DNA from: Onchidella celtica
Taxonomy: Eukaryota > Mollusca > Gastropoda > Systellommatophora > Onchidiidae
Reading direction: 5' to 3'
Length of the DNA stretch: 64,000 nucleotides
Assembly (NCBI GenBank): GCA_963931925.1
Contig: OZ007570.1
Coordinates: forward strand, 67,724,214-67,788,213
Shown one piece after another: positions 26,113 to 38,079 of this stretch. A program made the position numbers and the translations under genes. Below the pieces are notes generated by a model. The model saw only the letters and a list, made by a program, of their open reading frames with translations. It was not told where the DNA came from and made no database searches. Each line of letters begins with the position of its first letter. Positions within the stretch are counted from its first letter, which is position 1.

Positions 26113-26859
26113 AGAGCAAATAGTAACGCAGTCTGTTAGGCGCAGTTCACAACTCAACAACTCTCAACAGTTCACAACTCACAACTGTGTTATAAAGTAT
26201 TATAATAATATTTAAATATAATTTTCTCAGACTGAGATTTAGTTTTCCTATCTCGTTTCAATGGGCAGAATGAACACCTCTTTTGCTTCGGGGTTATCGC
26301 GATCGCACTTTGACCAGAGGCATCTTTGCTCTCTTAGCAGGGGTTGCTGAATATATGAATCTTGAGAGGTGTGCACTGATTATGATTATTTTCTTTTTGT
26401 TTCAGCCTGAATGCGAGAGAGAGAGAGAGACAGGGAGAGAACTGGGAATTGAATGATAGACGTGGAAAAGAGTGTGAGATAATGATCATCAGTGCACACA
26501 CAAGAGAGAGGTGAAGTGAGATTGGCGACTGTGTGTGTGTGTGCGGTGTGAGCATGACGTGTGTGCGACTGTGCCTCTGCTATTTCTGTAAATTGACTCT
26601 AAGCAAATTTATTACTTGCTTGTATTTTGACACATTTATTAGCTTTTCATGGGGGTGCCTGTGGAGGGGGATGGGGGGGGGGGGTGCAGGGATATATTTG
26701 CTGTTGGCGCTGGCAGCCAACAGAGGACGGAGAAGGAGAGAACTGTGGAGTCGGATGTGCAGTTTTGTGTGTCTGTCTCTGTTGGGGGAGAGGGTGAGAG
26801 AAGATGTGAATCAGAATGAGAGAAAGTAGGAATGGAGAGTTATAGAAGTAGGTTAGAGA

Positions 26860-27012
26860 AAGTAAGAGAGAACGACAGGGGATCGAGGGAGAGAAAGAAA
26901 GAGACAGAGAAAGAGAGCGAACAGAAAGAGAGAAAGAGGAAGACAGACAGAACGAGAGAAAGATAGGGAGTTAGGAAGAGACAGACAGGCAGGCAGACAG
27001 ACAGACAGACAG
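26860..27012 (+). repeat. GA-rich tract ending in a GACA tetranucleotide array
   Basis: AGAGAAAGA-type low-complexity sequence passes into AGACAGACAGACAGACAG at about 26980-27010. Confidence 0.85.
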
Positions 27013-27316
27013 AGATAGAAGGAGAAGGAGGACCAGAAAGAGGCAAAGTTGCCAGGCAGTCAGAAGTTGGCAGGACAATCAGTCATGTGACTGTAACAAG
27101 ACAGGTAGCAAACTAGCACATCGGACAGAGAGTTACGCCCAATTACCACGCGGAATGCCCTGCTGAAGCGTTCAAGCGTTCATGGCCGGACTAGAGTACA
27201 GATAGCCTGGTTATTGGTCCGACAGGATTGCTGATAGACACAGAATTACGTCATTGCGCCCGTCGCTCGGAGCGAATCGGTTTATCTATTTACTTATGTC
27301 AAGTTTCAGATGCCAT

Positions 27317-27317
<1 letters not shown>

Positions 27318-27348
<31 letters not shown>

Positions 27349-27355
27349 CCCCCTC

Positions 27356-27420
<65 letters not shown>
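27318..27420 (+). repeat. CT microsatellite with C-run interruptions
   Basis: Two blocks of CT repeats are separated by CCCCCC and CCCCCCCC, forming a roughly 55-bp duplicated higher-order unit. Confidence 0.92.
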
Positions 27421-27544
27421 AAGCTTGTTTGCCTGGGAAACAGACACGATTGTACATTATTGACTTTGCTATGTATATAAGTCGCATTTCCTCCTTTCTT
27501 TCTATCCTATCTTTCTTTGTTTCCGTATTCAGCCAGCCGGCATT

Positions 27545-27725
27545 CCCACGTCAGTCAGACGTAGATTTGTACAGGGTTGGTGAGATTACTACCGGGGCAG
27601 ATTCCCTACATCAAACCGACGTCCATGCGATGTCATAACCAGTGGATCTAATCAGGAATAATGTCATTCCTGTATGCAAATTTGACGTCCATCCCATGCG
27701 TTGGATATTCGTAGGGTTCCTGGCT
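27545..27725 (+). repeat. MITE family A, copy 3
   Basis: Conserved blocks are CCTACATCAAACCGACG, ATGCGATGTCATAACCAG, AATGTCATTCCTGTATG and CGTTGGATATTCGTAGGG. It aligns with the minus strand of the 43.2-kb and 20.2-kb copies. No coding capacity. Confidence 0.5.
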
Positions 27726-27926
27726 GGGCACTCATTCATTTTGCTTTCACCATGATCATTTATAGCATAGTTTAAACAGTTGCAGCTTGACCGAAAGATC
27801 AATTCACACAACACGTTGTTGTTTTTTTCTAAACAAATAATGAGTTAGTGACGTTGGATTTTTTAAACCATAATAAAAGATCGGTGTTCCAGGTATCAAA
27901 AAACGTAATGTTTTGAAACAGATGTC

Positions 27927-28108
27927 AGTGTTAAATAGCAGGAGGGTTTGGTACAAAATGGCAGTGTTAGATAGCAGGAGGGTTTGGTACAAAATGGCAG
28001 TGTTAGATAGCAGGAGGGTTTGATACAAAATGGCAGTGTTAGATAGCAGGAGGGTTTGGTACAAAATGGCTGTGTTAGATAGCAGGAGGGTTTGGTACAA
28101 AATGGCAG
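27927..28108 (+). repeat. 36-bp minisatellite, five copies
   Basis: GTGTTAGATAGCAGGAGGG begins at 27928 (with one change), 27964, 28000, 28036 and 28072, each ending in GGTACAAAATGGC. Copies are nearly identical, so the expansion is recent. Since 36 is divisible by three, frames stay open across the array on both strands. Confidence 0.95.
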
Positions 28109-29829
28109 TTGTTCGGGAGGGGGTGGAGGTGGATGTAAAATCGAACCATTTAGTACATATTTGCAACGGCCTGTTCAGAATGGCTCTGAACTGGAATATT
28201 AAGTTTAATTTTATTATTTACCACCACTTTGAAATAGTGTACATACCCTCCCCCCCCCCCCCCCAGAACCCTGCTAGCCACCCACCCACACGGGTCTACG
28301 TATTTCACGGGTGGTCCTCCGTTAGCTACAGACCAGACCATGAAAGGTGCAGTGTGATAACTCAATTCTTTTGGCCCCCGAGTGACATAATAAGTCCCCG
28401 CGAGAAGACACGCGTTAGACATGTAGGCCTAACTGGTAAGATTTGACTGTACTGTATTGTATTGCCTCCTTGCCCCGGTCACTTTATTGCTTCTATTAGT
28501 TACGGTAACACATTTGGCACGCATTCCGATACACCCGTGTGTAGATATCGATACCAGATGTGGTGTTTTTGTTTTTTTTTTGGTTTGTGAATGTCTTCTA
28601 GCTCGGGGTGGGTGAAGGTTAATGCTCTTGTCCTGATACCACTTGCCTGGATCTGATCCCACTGCGCCTGCTTGCACGCGGTGTCTCCATTCACACCGTG
28701 CACGCGCTGCCGGTTGGTTAGCGCTGGTTGTTCGTTTTGTTATGCAAACTGAGGGTTGGAGAGTAAGGTTGGAGGTTTCGTAAACAGTTGCCAGACAGTA
28801 CTTTAGAAAGTGAACAATTATTTAAACAGTTGGAGTTCTGTGTCTACTGTTCTTTCATTCATCCTGAGGACCTAACATTTGGAAAACTAAGAGTTTTTGT
28901 TTGTACCTGGCAGGTAATCTTTCTGTTTAAAAAAAAATAAAAATTGGTGGCTGGATGGATTCATTATGGTGAAATTTTTGCCCATTTTGCTCAACGTTAT
29001 ATATAGCCTAAAATGATAGTTCAAAAATTATCAAATTAATTTTTTTTCAAGTGACAGTTAATCCAACCCAGTCTCTTTTGCATCGATCTGTGTTTTCATG
29101 TTTCGGGCAGATTTTTTGTTTAAAGTTGTAAAAAAATTTAAAATTGCCACGATCTCTTTTTGTGCTCCCTTTGAGATGCTTTCTGCACGGGGACGGGCGT
29201 TCAGTTGGTGCGTATTGTCCTGCTGCCCATGACTTCTGTGTGAAGCAAGACTGTGGATGATCATGGGAAAGAGAGAAGGACAGAAAGGTGGAAGCGCAGG
29301 TTTATTCCAAGCAAAATATTTAGCAATATTGAAAAAAATTGAAATAAACAAAATGGGTGCGCATCTTTTGAAATTAGCTAAAATTTCTAAGACTACATAG
29401 AAAATACGGGAGAAAGATAATACATAAAAGCAAAAATCTTTACAAGAAAATCACATTACTTAATTAATGGTCTTGCCTCACTATGGACACAGAAAATTAT
29501 TCCTGATGGTGAAAACGAAGAAATAAAAAGAATGCATATGCGATGATTTTTTTAGTATCTGATATTTGTTCGTGATTCCAAGGTGGCTCATTTCAGTGCG
29601 AGATAGACGCAAGTGTTTTAAGACTTGTGGTATCTATTTTTATTACTATTTAGTACATTTAGTGTTTCTATCAGTTCTTGTTTCCCTGCTCTAAATAAAG
29701 ATAAGTCTGGACATTTTCCTGGATGTTTATGGTTAAATTATCTGGATAAGACAGAATTTTTTACACTGGGTAAGTCGTCCATGTTTTTCTGATTCTAATA
29801 TCTCACCCTCGCTTTCTCATCATCATCAT
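28109..29829. other. Intergenic sequence, nothing recognised
   Basis: A C run lies at about 28250-28264. ORFs here show no family motif. Confidence 0.35.
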
Positions 29830-30260
29830 GACCTTGTCTCTGTCTCTCTCTCCGTATGTATCTGTCTGACTGTTTGTCTGTCTGTCTGTCTGTCTATCTG
29901 TCTGTCTGTCTGTCTGTCTCACCTCCTCTCCCTTACGCTCTCTGTTTTTGTCCTCCCTCCTTCTCTCTCTTTCCCCTCTCGCGGGTGGGTGGTGGCCACC
30001 TCTGGTAGAGTCTCCTAGCCTATCGTGCTCTTCTATTCTGTCTATTGTCTTGCTCTTTCCCTGCAGCGCGGAAAGTGGCCGTTAACATGTGGTCATGCTC
30101 TCTCCAAACGCAAAATCAAACTCAGTCTCAACTCTCCTCTCTCTCTCTCTCTCTGTCTCTCTTTCTGTTATTCTCCCTTCTCTTTCTCTTTCTTTGTTTT
30201 TCCTTTTCTTTCTCTCCCTCTCTCTACTCTCTTTCTTCCTCTTTCTGTCCGTCTGTCTGT
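29830..30260 (+). repeat. CT / TCTG low-complexity region
   Basis: TCTGTCTGTCTGTCTG blocks (about 29868-29920) and interrupted CT repeats (about 30135-30260), with some unique sequence between them. Confidence 0.85.
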
Positions 30261-30554
30261 CTCTGTGTATGTGCGTGTGCAAGAGAATGTGTATATCTGT
30301 GTGTATTATGATGCACAATGTGTGTGCATGTGTGTGTGTCTCTGTGTGAATGCAGCACACAAAGTTTCTTAATTTTGAGTTACGATCAATCTACTTGCAT
30401 GATCACCCTTTTTAACACATGGTCAGGTTAAAGATTTTCTGGAAGATTTGGCATCTTTCTACAATGAACAGATAGGAAACATGACACATGTATGAACAAC
30501 ATTCTTACATTTTTTCGTAGATTTCTCTCCTTAAAGAGTTCAAGTCTCAACCTA

Positions 30555-31045
30555 GGGTTGTTGTTGTTGTTGTTTTTATGTTGGCATCCGTCAGACTCGA
30601 AAGACTGTGGGCCTCGCCTGTGCTCTGGATGTCTGTGTTCAGCCTTGTGTAGCGTCGTGTGTGGCTGGACAAACCTATCCGGGAGTGACAGTCCCTTCCA
30701 CAGATGGTGCAGCCAAAAGATGACGCTGCTTTGTCTATTTGGGCGCGAGTCTTTCTATTCTTCTGCATTGCCTCGGCTTGTTGCACGAGTGTCTCTTTAT
30801 GCAGTGAGAGATCTTGTTTCACTGACTGCCTCCAAGCGGGTTGTGTCAGAGGCAGCGGCTTCCCATGACTTACTTTGATGCCCAAGGCCTGCATGTCTCT
30901 CTCGCACACATCCGTGTAGCGCAGGTGGGGTCTGCCTGTTTGACGTTTTTCCCTCCGCTAAATATCCTTAGAGGACTTTTTTAGGTTTCCCGCCATCCTC
31001 AATGCGTACTACGTGCCCAAGCTAGCGCATGCGCTTCAAACCTAG
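30555..31045 (-). pseudogene. C-terminal remnant of a non-LTR retrotransposon ORF2
   Basis: Reading the minus strand gives, in order, LGHVVRIEDGGKP, a stop, then after a one-base shift GRPHLRYTDVCERDMQALGI, WRQSVKQDLSLHKE, and a terminal zinc-finger-like CTICGRDCHSRIGLSSHTRR. This order (LGHV, GRP-L-Y-DVC-RDM-ALG, then C-x2-C...H-H) is the usual tail of endonuclease/reverse-transcriptase proteins from RTE/CR1-type elements. The product would be the C-terminal part of the enzyme that copies the element at its target. Here the reverse transcriptase core is absent and the tail has in-frame stops and a frameshift, so it is dead. The plus-strand TTGTTGTTGTTG at 30556-30573 marks the 3' microsatellite tail. 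A second partial copy is at 63.6-64.0 kb. Confidence 0.8.
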
Positions 31046-33834
31046 GGTACCTGGCAGTTAAAGTGGTCAGTACATCACAGTTTCACTTCAGTGATATCTG
31101 GTATGGCAAAACTATGGTACCTAACTTTGTTTGTAACTAACTGCCTTTCAGTGACCACATGGGAAACGGATTTTTGTACCACAGTCAAATAATGCAAAAT
31201 AAAATAGCATCAGTCTCGGAGTTCTTTGCAACTGAATTCAGAAAAAATTGCACAGTGGAGGCTGTAAATATTATAATATGTATTGTAATGGACAACTTCA
31301 TAGTTTGAAGAAACAGACCCGTGACAACGTCTCCGACAGCGTCCACTATACCAAAAAGTTAGGATATTTAAATGTCCAGCCAAATAATGATATTTACAAC
31401 AGCCAAAAAGTGTTGTCGCTGCTGTTGTTTTCACCATGACTTCACCCCAAAAGGATTTTTGGTTTTCAGATTTTTATTTTTAAAAAAAACAACATTCATG
31501 CTGAGTGCCAGACGAAAACTCAAAAAAAAAAAAAAAAACGATTTTGCTGCAGACAACAGCATTTTTATTTTTATCTTCAGTTCCCTCTTGATTTTCTCCA
31601 CACATTCCAGTAAACACTATCAAAATGACTGGATGTGTAAAGAATATTTGATCTCAAACGCAGGCGCTCTTTGTCAATATAATTCTTGCATAAACTCCAG
31701 GGCCGCCATGTTTAATGGAAATGGAAAAACACCCCATCCTACCGTTGTTGAAATCCTTAAGATAAACAGGATTGAGAAATACATTTTAAGAAAGTTAAAC
31801 GTCAAAGAGGTCTATTTTGGGGGGCTGCGCAGGGAACGTCTTTGAACCCACCCGAGAGAACATGCGATCTACAATTTAGATTACATAGTCAAGTGGGAAT
31901 CATTAATTGCAAAACAAATTAGAATCTCATAGTGCAAGATGTTTGAGTAATATCCTGTTTACGTACAACTGTGGAAGATCTGAAGGCGTGGCTGTTTGAA
32001 TGAATCACTCCATAGCAATCTGTTTATACCTAAAATCTCGAGCACTTCGAGGTTGATGAACTCATTGTCCTTTAACAGTCGAGATGTTTGAGAAACTTAG
32101 AACGAGGAATAAGTGATTGGTTCCAAAAAGATAGGCAGGCAAAACCTTTGGAACATGATAAACTATTAAGTGTGTGAAACGTCTCGTGACAAAGTTAGGA
32201 TTTATGTGTGTGTGTGGCTCTGGGAATTAATAGACCCAGGCTCAGAAACTCGTTGCACCGTGCATGACGGCTGCCATGGGTCGACAAATACATGATCATT
32301 TTGGCCCGGGTATTTGCCATATTACTGTATGTGCATTTCTACCTTTTTGAGAAAATGAGGATTGAAAGTTTGGTCCGCAAAAGGGCTTAAACGCAAAAGA
32401 AGTTACATCACAAACACATCTCGAAAAGTTTTTAACCGATTGGAATTTCACTTCATATAATAATGGAGCTTGGGCCCAACTTTGTTCCCGCAAAGGCTTT
32501 TTGACTACGCAACGTAGAGAAATGAAACCTGGCACATGTATGTAAAATCTATCAAGCCTGTACGTGTCGAGCTCATTTTTTCCCGAAACTCTTTACTTTT
32601 CCCAGAAATTCAGTTATAATTATTAGTTATCAATTCATGATTGCGAATACGACGTGATAATGTGCTTCCGTCAATTTCGTCATTTCCGCCTCCGATAGTA
32701 TACATAATAAAATTAGGAGTGAGAGAACCACTTTCATGACAGAACCTCAAAATCGGCCAAATGTCACATACAACAATATGGCAAATACACTTCGATTTGC
32801 TCCTCAGTAAATGTGTTGATACTTTGAATTAGATTTCCTTATGTTCCACTCATTTGGCCATGACCATTTGATGTCGCCTAATGACAGAGTGGCTCTGATG
32901 GTGGGTGTACAGTTCACAACTACGACAATCCTGAACAGAAACATGGGACAGACAGAATGTGTAGAGGAGCTGTATCTGAGAAAATGGCGGAATTAAAAGT
33001 AGGGGGAAAAGTCACGATTTATCATCTAGGGAAAATGTAGGAAATAAGTGACACTTTTTCTCTCTGTCCTCATTTCGCCCATACACTTTGATGATGAACA
33101 TAATCTCAGAGCTATGGTATCAATTGGTCAAGAAAAACCAAACTCGAACGATTCTGAAAATAAGCAGATGTGCAGTCTATGGAATAGTAAATATAATGAA
33201 AATTGGTGGTTTTTTATTTGCTTCTTAATCGTCTAGTCATTGTTTCACTGTGAGTCATAGTCTTTGAAGGTACAAAACTGGTGAAAAACTTAACATTTAT
33301 ACGACATAAAACTTTGGTGTGGTCAAATTCTGACAATACTTGTGCTCGGGATTGGTTCCGCATTCACCACCCGCGAGCCAGCATGTCTCTACATTGTTGT
33401 TTGTCTAGGTTTTGTGCAATAATTGGTCAGACAGGCCAAGATTTGCCAGACGCCACATGCCTGATAGGACTTGCCCTTTGGCCAAAGATATCCTCAGAAA
33501 AGTGAGAATGTTTTTGGCACGAAACTCTTTCTGCGGGTCATCTGGTTGTTTTTTTTTTAACCATGCGAGAGGATCTAATTTAACATTTCACTTTGGCAAG
33601 TCCTGCTTGATGTCTTATGTCTCAGGTCGGGCGGGGGGGGGGGGGGGGGACTACGATAGAGATGAGAATACAAGAAGGATGTTTGCGCCTGTATGCATGA
33701 TGGCCAGTGTGACCTGTGACCTGCATTGTGTGATCTGTGACTTGCGTTATGTCTTGTCCACTCTGAGAGATGACCATGTCAAGGGCAATAAGCCGGGTCA
33801 TCTATCACTTGGAGGCGTGAACGGCCGCCCCCAC
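31046..33834. other. Intergenic sequence preceding the P-like transposon
   Basis: No gene or structured repeat was recognised. ORFs of 60-160 codons occur on both strands without motifs. A 17-nt G run lies at 33633-33649. Confidence 0.4.
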
Positions 33835-33865
33835 CGTGGCCTTCGTAACTACATGGCCAAACACA
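33835..33865 (+). repeat. Left 31-bp terminal inverted repeat of the P-like transposon
   Basis: It starts CGTGGCCTTCG, ends GGCCAAACACA, and pairs without mismatch with 38040-38070. Confidence 0.93.
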
Positions 33866-34487
33866 ATGCCGATATGCAGGTAAGTGACGTCACGGGATGC
33901 GGCGGTACCGTCTCAAGGCTGCGCTCTCTAGGCCAAGGCTACAGGAAACAAAGTTTGAATACCGGCACTATAACAATGCTTGTGTGTTGGCTGCTGTTTC
34001 TTGTCTTTGTGTGGATTTATTAGACTTATTGTTATTCTCAAGATTGGATATTTGTTGTGCCGGTCTCACGTCTTCTCACGTCTTGGAGACCGCACACACA
34101 GTGACACTGGCATATTTATGTGGTCAGTACCCTCTTAACAGTTAACCTTGTCTTTGTCTCCTCTCCACCTGTCTTAGGGTCGTTGTACATCGTGAGAAAG
34201 CAAGTTCGTTGTCCGTCTTTGTTCTTGTTTGACTATATATGTAGGATGCCTGGGAGTCGGTGTAGTAGACGTGTACCTGTGCTATGCCTATCTGTACAGT
34301 GTTCATTTATATGTGAAATTATTTCTGTGTATAACGTATACCTATACAGTGACAGTAACTTTCATATCCGTATATAGACTTATGTGTGTCGATTAAATGT
34401 CAACTCTGTATACCATACAGAAGGACTTACGTTATTCTGTAATATTCTAAAAACCCCACGCACGACACCACAATATTCAATGTGAAA

Positions 34488-37396
34488 ATGCCTAGAAAGT
34501 GCTGTGTTCCAGGTTGTAGAGGAAATTACGACGATGGTGAGAAAGTTTCTGTGTTTAAATTCCCGACTGAATCGACAAGGCGAGATCTATGGCTAAGTAA
34601 AATTCCTAGAGCTGACTTTACTCCTACATCTGTCTGTTGTGTGTGCTAAACACTTTAGTGATCAGTTCCTCATCCGATCTGATTCTGTTACAAGACCAGA
34701 CGGAAGTGTTTTGACGGTGCAAAGATCAAAACCAAAACTTAGGGATGATGCTTACCCGTCAATTTTTCCAAATTGTCCATCGTATTTGTCTGACGAACCA
34801 GCTCCAAAAAGAAAAACACCGGAGGAAAGGCATAGGGAGGCCCAGCAAAGAGATGAGGAATCATTTTCTGATTGGTTAGAAAGTGACAAAATAGATACTT
34901 TTTCGGATTTTGGTAACGGTCTAAACAGTCATGTATCAGGGACCGTCTGGATTTATAGGCTACACAACAATGTTAAAAAACATGCCACTACCAGCACCAA
35001 TTTATCCGACGAAAAGGAAAGTCCATACTGGAGTTTTTACAATTTACAAGATTTACTTAGCAGCAAGCCAGCTTTAGTTTCGGCAATTAGAGTACATTCT
35101 GACATGCACGTAGAGATTTTCACACAAGAGAATACAGGTATTGTTCAAGTTCCAAACACATCTTTGAAATGGCTCTTTGGTCAGCAATCTCCCCTTATCC
35201 TCACATCCTGGTCACAGTTTGATACAATGCTATCACACTTCGCCAGTGCCAGCGCCAAAGAGATGGATGTCAAACAGCAAATTCAAGTTTTTGTTGATGG
35301 CTTGCAGAATTTGTGCTTAGACGAACCAGCAGAAGAAACTGATGAACACAGCGAAGACCAGGTTTTACCACTGAAAGACAAACTTTCCTCTTTGGTGGAA
35401 CAGTTAAAGCTATTGACTTCTCCGGTGAGACGATACTCATCTGAAACACTGCTTTGGGCTTTTCAAATTTTTGCAGCAGCCCCTAGAACCTATTCTATGT
35501 TAAGAAACTCTCATTTAACTCTACCACATACTTCATATTTGAAGAGACTTTCATCAGTATTTACTATTGGAAGCGGATTGACAGATGGAAGCGTTCACGA
35601 GGAATATTTGAAGCAAAAGTGTCAAAGTTTGAATGAGGGAGAGAGAATGGTAATTTTAATGTTAGACGAAATTCATGTCGCGCACCAAGTATCCTACAAA
35701 GAGGGAAAACTGGAAGGCACAGCCTCAAATTCTCTGTCTCAAGAAGCCAGCACAGCTCAAGTTTTCATGGTATCATCCCTGTTATGCAAAAGTAAAGATG
35801 TTGTGGGAATTGTTCCTGTCAAAAATTTGACCACTGATTTGTTGTACGACATGCTTCTTGAGGTTCTGAAATTGCTCCACAGTATAGGATATTCTGTTGT
35901 ATGCGTGATCTCAGACAACAACAGAGTAAATCGTAATGCATTTACCAAAATGTGTGGAGGAGAACTGAAGCTTTCTACACAGAATCCCTTCAGCAGTTCT
36001 GAGAAATTGTTCTTTCTGTTTGATACTGTGCATATATTTAAATGTATCAGAAATAACTGGCTTGCTCAGAAAGATGTGGAGAAAACATTCCAGTTTCCTT
36101 CATTTGAAAGTTCTGCCTGTACTGAAATTATGAAAGCATCATTTTCTCATTTAAGAAAGTTGTATTCTGCTGAAAAGTCGTCTGCACTAAAACTGGCACC
36201 GGCACTGAACCAAAAGGCTTTGTATCCAACAGCTACTGAAAAGCAGAACGTCAAATTGATGCTTAAAGTTTTTGATCAACGAAATATTTTTGCCTTACAG
36301 CATTTTGAGAAGCACTGGCAGGAAGATACACGAGGCACTAGAGAATTTCTAGACATAATTCTACGTCTGTGGAACATAGTTAATGTTAAACATCCATACA
36401 AAGCTAAGAGACTCAGGAATGACGACTTTAAAGTTATAACCTCCATCTCTGATATGAACATGCAGTATATGAAGAAAGCAGTTGAATGGCTTCAGGAGTG
36501 GCAGAAGTTAAATCTGAAACCAAGAGAAGGCACTATATCGAACGAGACAATGATTGCTCTGGATCATACACTGAGAGGCTTACAAGAAATTTCTTCCTAC
36601 CTGTTAGATAAAAAAAAGTTCAAATATATTTTACTTGGCAAGTTCCAAACTGACAACCTTGAATTTAGATTTAGTCAGTACAGACAAATGAGTGGATGTA
36701 ACTTCCACGTGCCGGTCCAACAGTTACTTGAAGGAGAAAAAAAGCTCAAGCTAATTAGCGTCCTAAAACTGGTTTCAGCGTCCAAAGATGTCACTGAACC
36801 TCTGGAGGAAACAGTTACCCAACTGAAAGATTCTTCAGCTCAACAGTATAGAGTTTCTGCCATTGATCCCCGACTGTGAGAACGTCGAATTAACAGAGGA
36901 ACAACAAAAAGCTTTAGTATTTGTGTCAGGTTATGCAGTCTCCAAAGTACTGCCGCGCACCAACTGTGACGACTGCAAGAACGAGTTAAGACTAGACAAA
37001 ACGCTTCATGTGGAGGGGACTGATGATTGTTACACCTATTTGTCTGCTCTAGACAGAGGAGGTTTAGTGTGGCCGTCTGATCTTGCCGTGTCAATTATTA
37101 CAGAAGCTTTCAAAGTTTTTCAAGTTCTGGTTGGAAAAGATGACAATGAGAATAAATTTCTGCAGACCACAAACCACAGAATAATTCTTTTGCAATTGTC
37201 CCTGCGAAGATTTATGGATCTGGAATTATGTCAAGGGAAATGTGAAGAATGCGGGGTTCTTTATGAAGAGGTGGCTGCCAAATGTATCAAACCAGTGGTA
37301 AATATTTTCCTGAACAATTATTCTAAAAGCTTCTGTGGCCAGGCATCATCTGCAAATATTTCAAGAAAAGTGAAGACGTTCACCAAAAGGATTTAG
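34488..37396 (+). pseudogene. THAP9 / P-element-type transposase with two frameshifts
   Basis: The enzyme would bind the element's ends and excise and insert it using an RNase H-like core. From ATG 34488 there is a THAP zinc finger: MPRKCCVPGC, a conserved Trp in RRDLWLSKI, then VCAKHF (the C-x2-H pair) and a YPSIF box. The frame breaks inside the THAP at a TCTG duplication (34629-34636). The main frame, 34639-36879, has an acidic linker, a helical LPLKDKLSSLVEQLKLL stretch, and candidate catalytic Asp at LMLDEIH (residue 343 of this frame) and ISDNN (426). It also has the FDTVHIFKCIRNNW motif that opens the GTP-binding insertion in this family, and DNLEFRFSQYRQMSG with candidate catalytic Glu 675. 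An extra C in the CCCC run at 36868-36871 shifts the frame; the C-terminal domain continues in 36863-37396 with ALVFVSGYAV and Cys pairs. Overall length is about 970 codons, near THAP9 (about 900). Catalytic assignments are by family pattern. Confidence 0.88.
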
Positions 37397-38039
37397 TTCT
37401 ATCCGTCTGAGCAGCTCCTTATGTCCAGCTAAGGTAACGCATCTTAGACTGTTCATGTTTGCAAGTTTCCTCTCACCATCTGTCTTTTCTCCTGTCTATC
37501 AAGTGTGCATGTGCTCTCTCTCTCTCTCTCTCTCTCTCCTTTCCCTATTTTTCTCGTTTCGTTCCTTACAGACACGAAAGATATAGGAGTGGTGAACACA
37601 TTATACATGTATTAAAATACAACAGTGGCCTAATCTATTATTATGTCGATATTTCCTTATTAAATATATCGGTATGCTGCTTAAGATAATAATATTATCA
37701 TCAACCTACTCAGGCTAGCAATATTGGTGTCTATAATGGTAGATAAGTAAAGTAAGTCGTCGGACAAACTCTAAGCCTTGGCTTCCCGTTGATCTATTCC
37801 GTTTTAAATAATAATTAATAGTAGTAGTCACTTTTTAGTGGTCGAATTTTAAGACTTGCAGATCTACAGTGTAAACATTCTTTCATCTTAAGGCACATGC
37901 ATGCTACATCTTGCTTTGAGTAATACGACAACACAAGTACCGGTACGGTACACATTACGTTGGTACACTGATATCAGGTTATCAAAACACCTCTGCCGAA
38001 AGCCGAGCATCGCCGCTTGCTGTGACGTCACGCGCCCGC

Positions 38040-38070
38040 TGTGTTTGGCCATGTAGTTACGAAGGCCACG
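38040..38070 (-). repeat. Right 31-bp terminal inverted repeat of the P-like transposon
   Basis: Perfect reverse complement of 33835-33865. It is followed directly by a CT-rich minisatellite. Confidence 0.93.
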
Positions 38071-38079
38071 CACCCACCC

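Larger units (their letters stand above)
33835..38070 (+). mobile_element. P-element-like DNA transposon, nearly full length (about 4.24 kb)
   Basis: The left terminus CGTGGCCTTCGTAACTACAT (33835 onward) is repeated perfectly in reverse complement at 38040-38070; the perfect inverted repeat is 31 bp (33835-33865), the same length as the classical Drosophila P-element TIR. Both ends carry a subterminal GTGACGTCAC palindrome (33884-33893 and 38022-38031), about 40-50 bp from the tips. Inside is a THAP-type transposase on the plus strand. If the outermost C/G pair is host sequence, the flanks GCCCCCACC (33827-33835) and GCACCCACC (38070-38078) form a 9-bp near-duplication; canonical P elements make 8 bp. 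The right flank is CT-rich low complexity, so this could be coincidence. No introns are evident, unlike Drosophila P. Confidence 0.9.
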
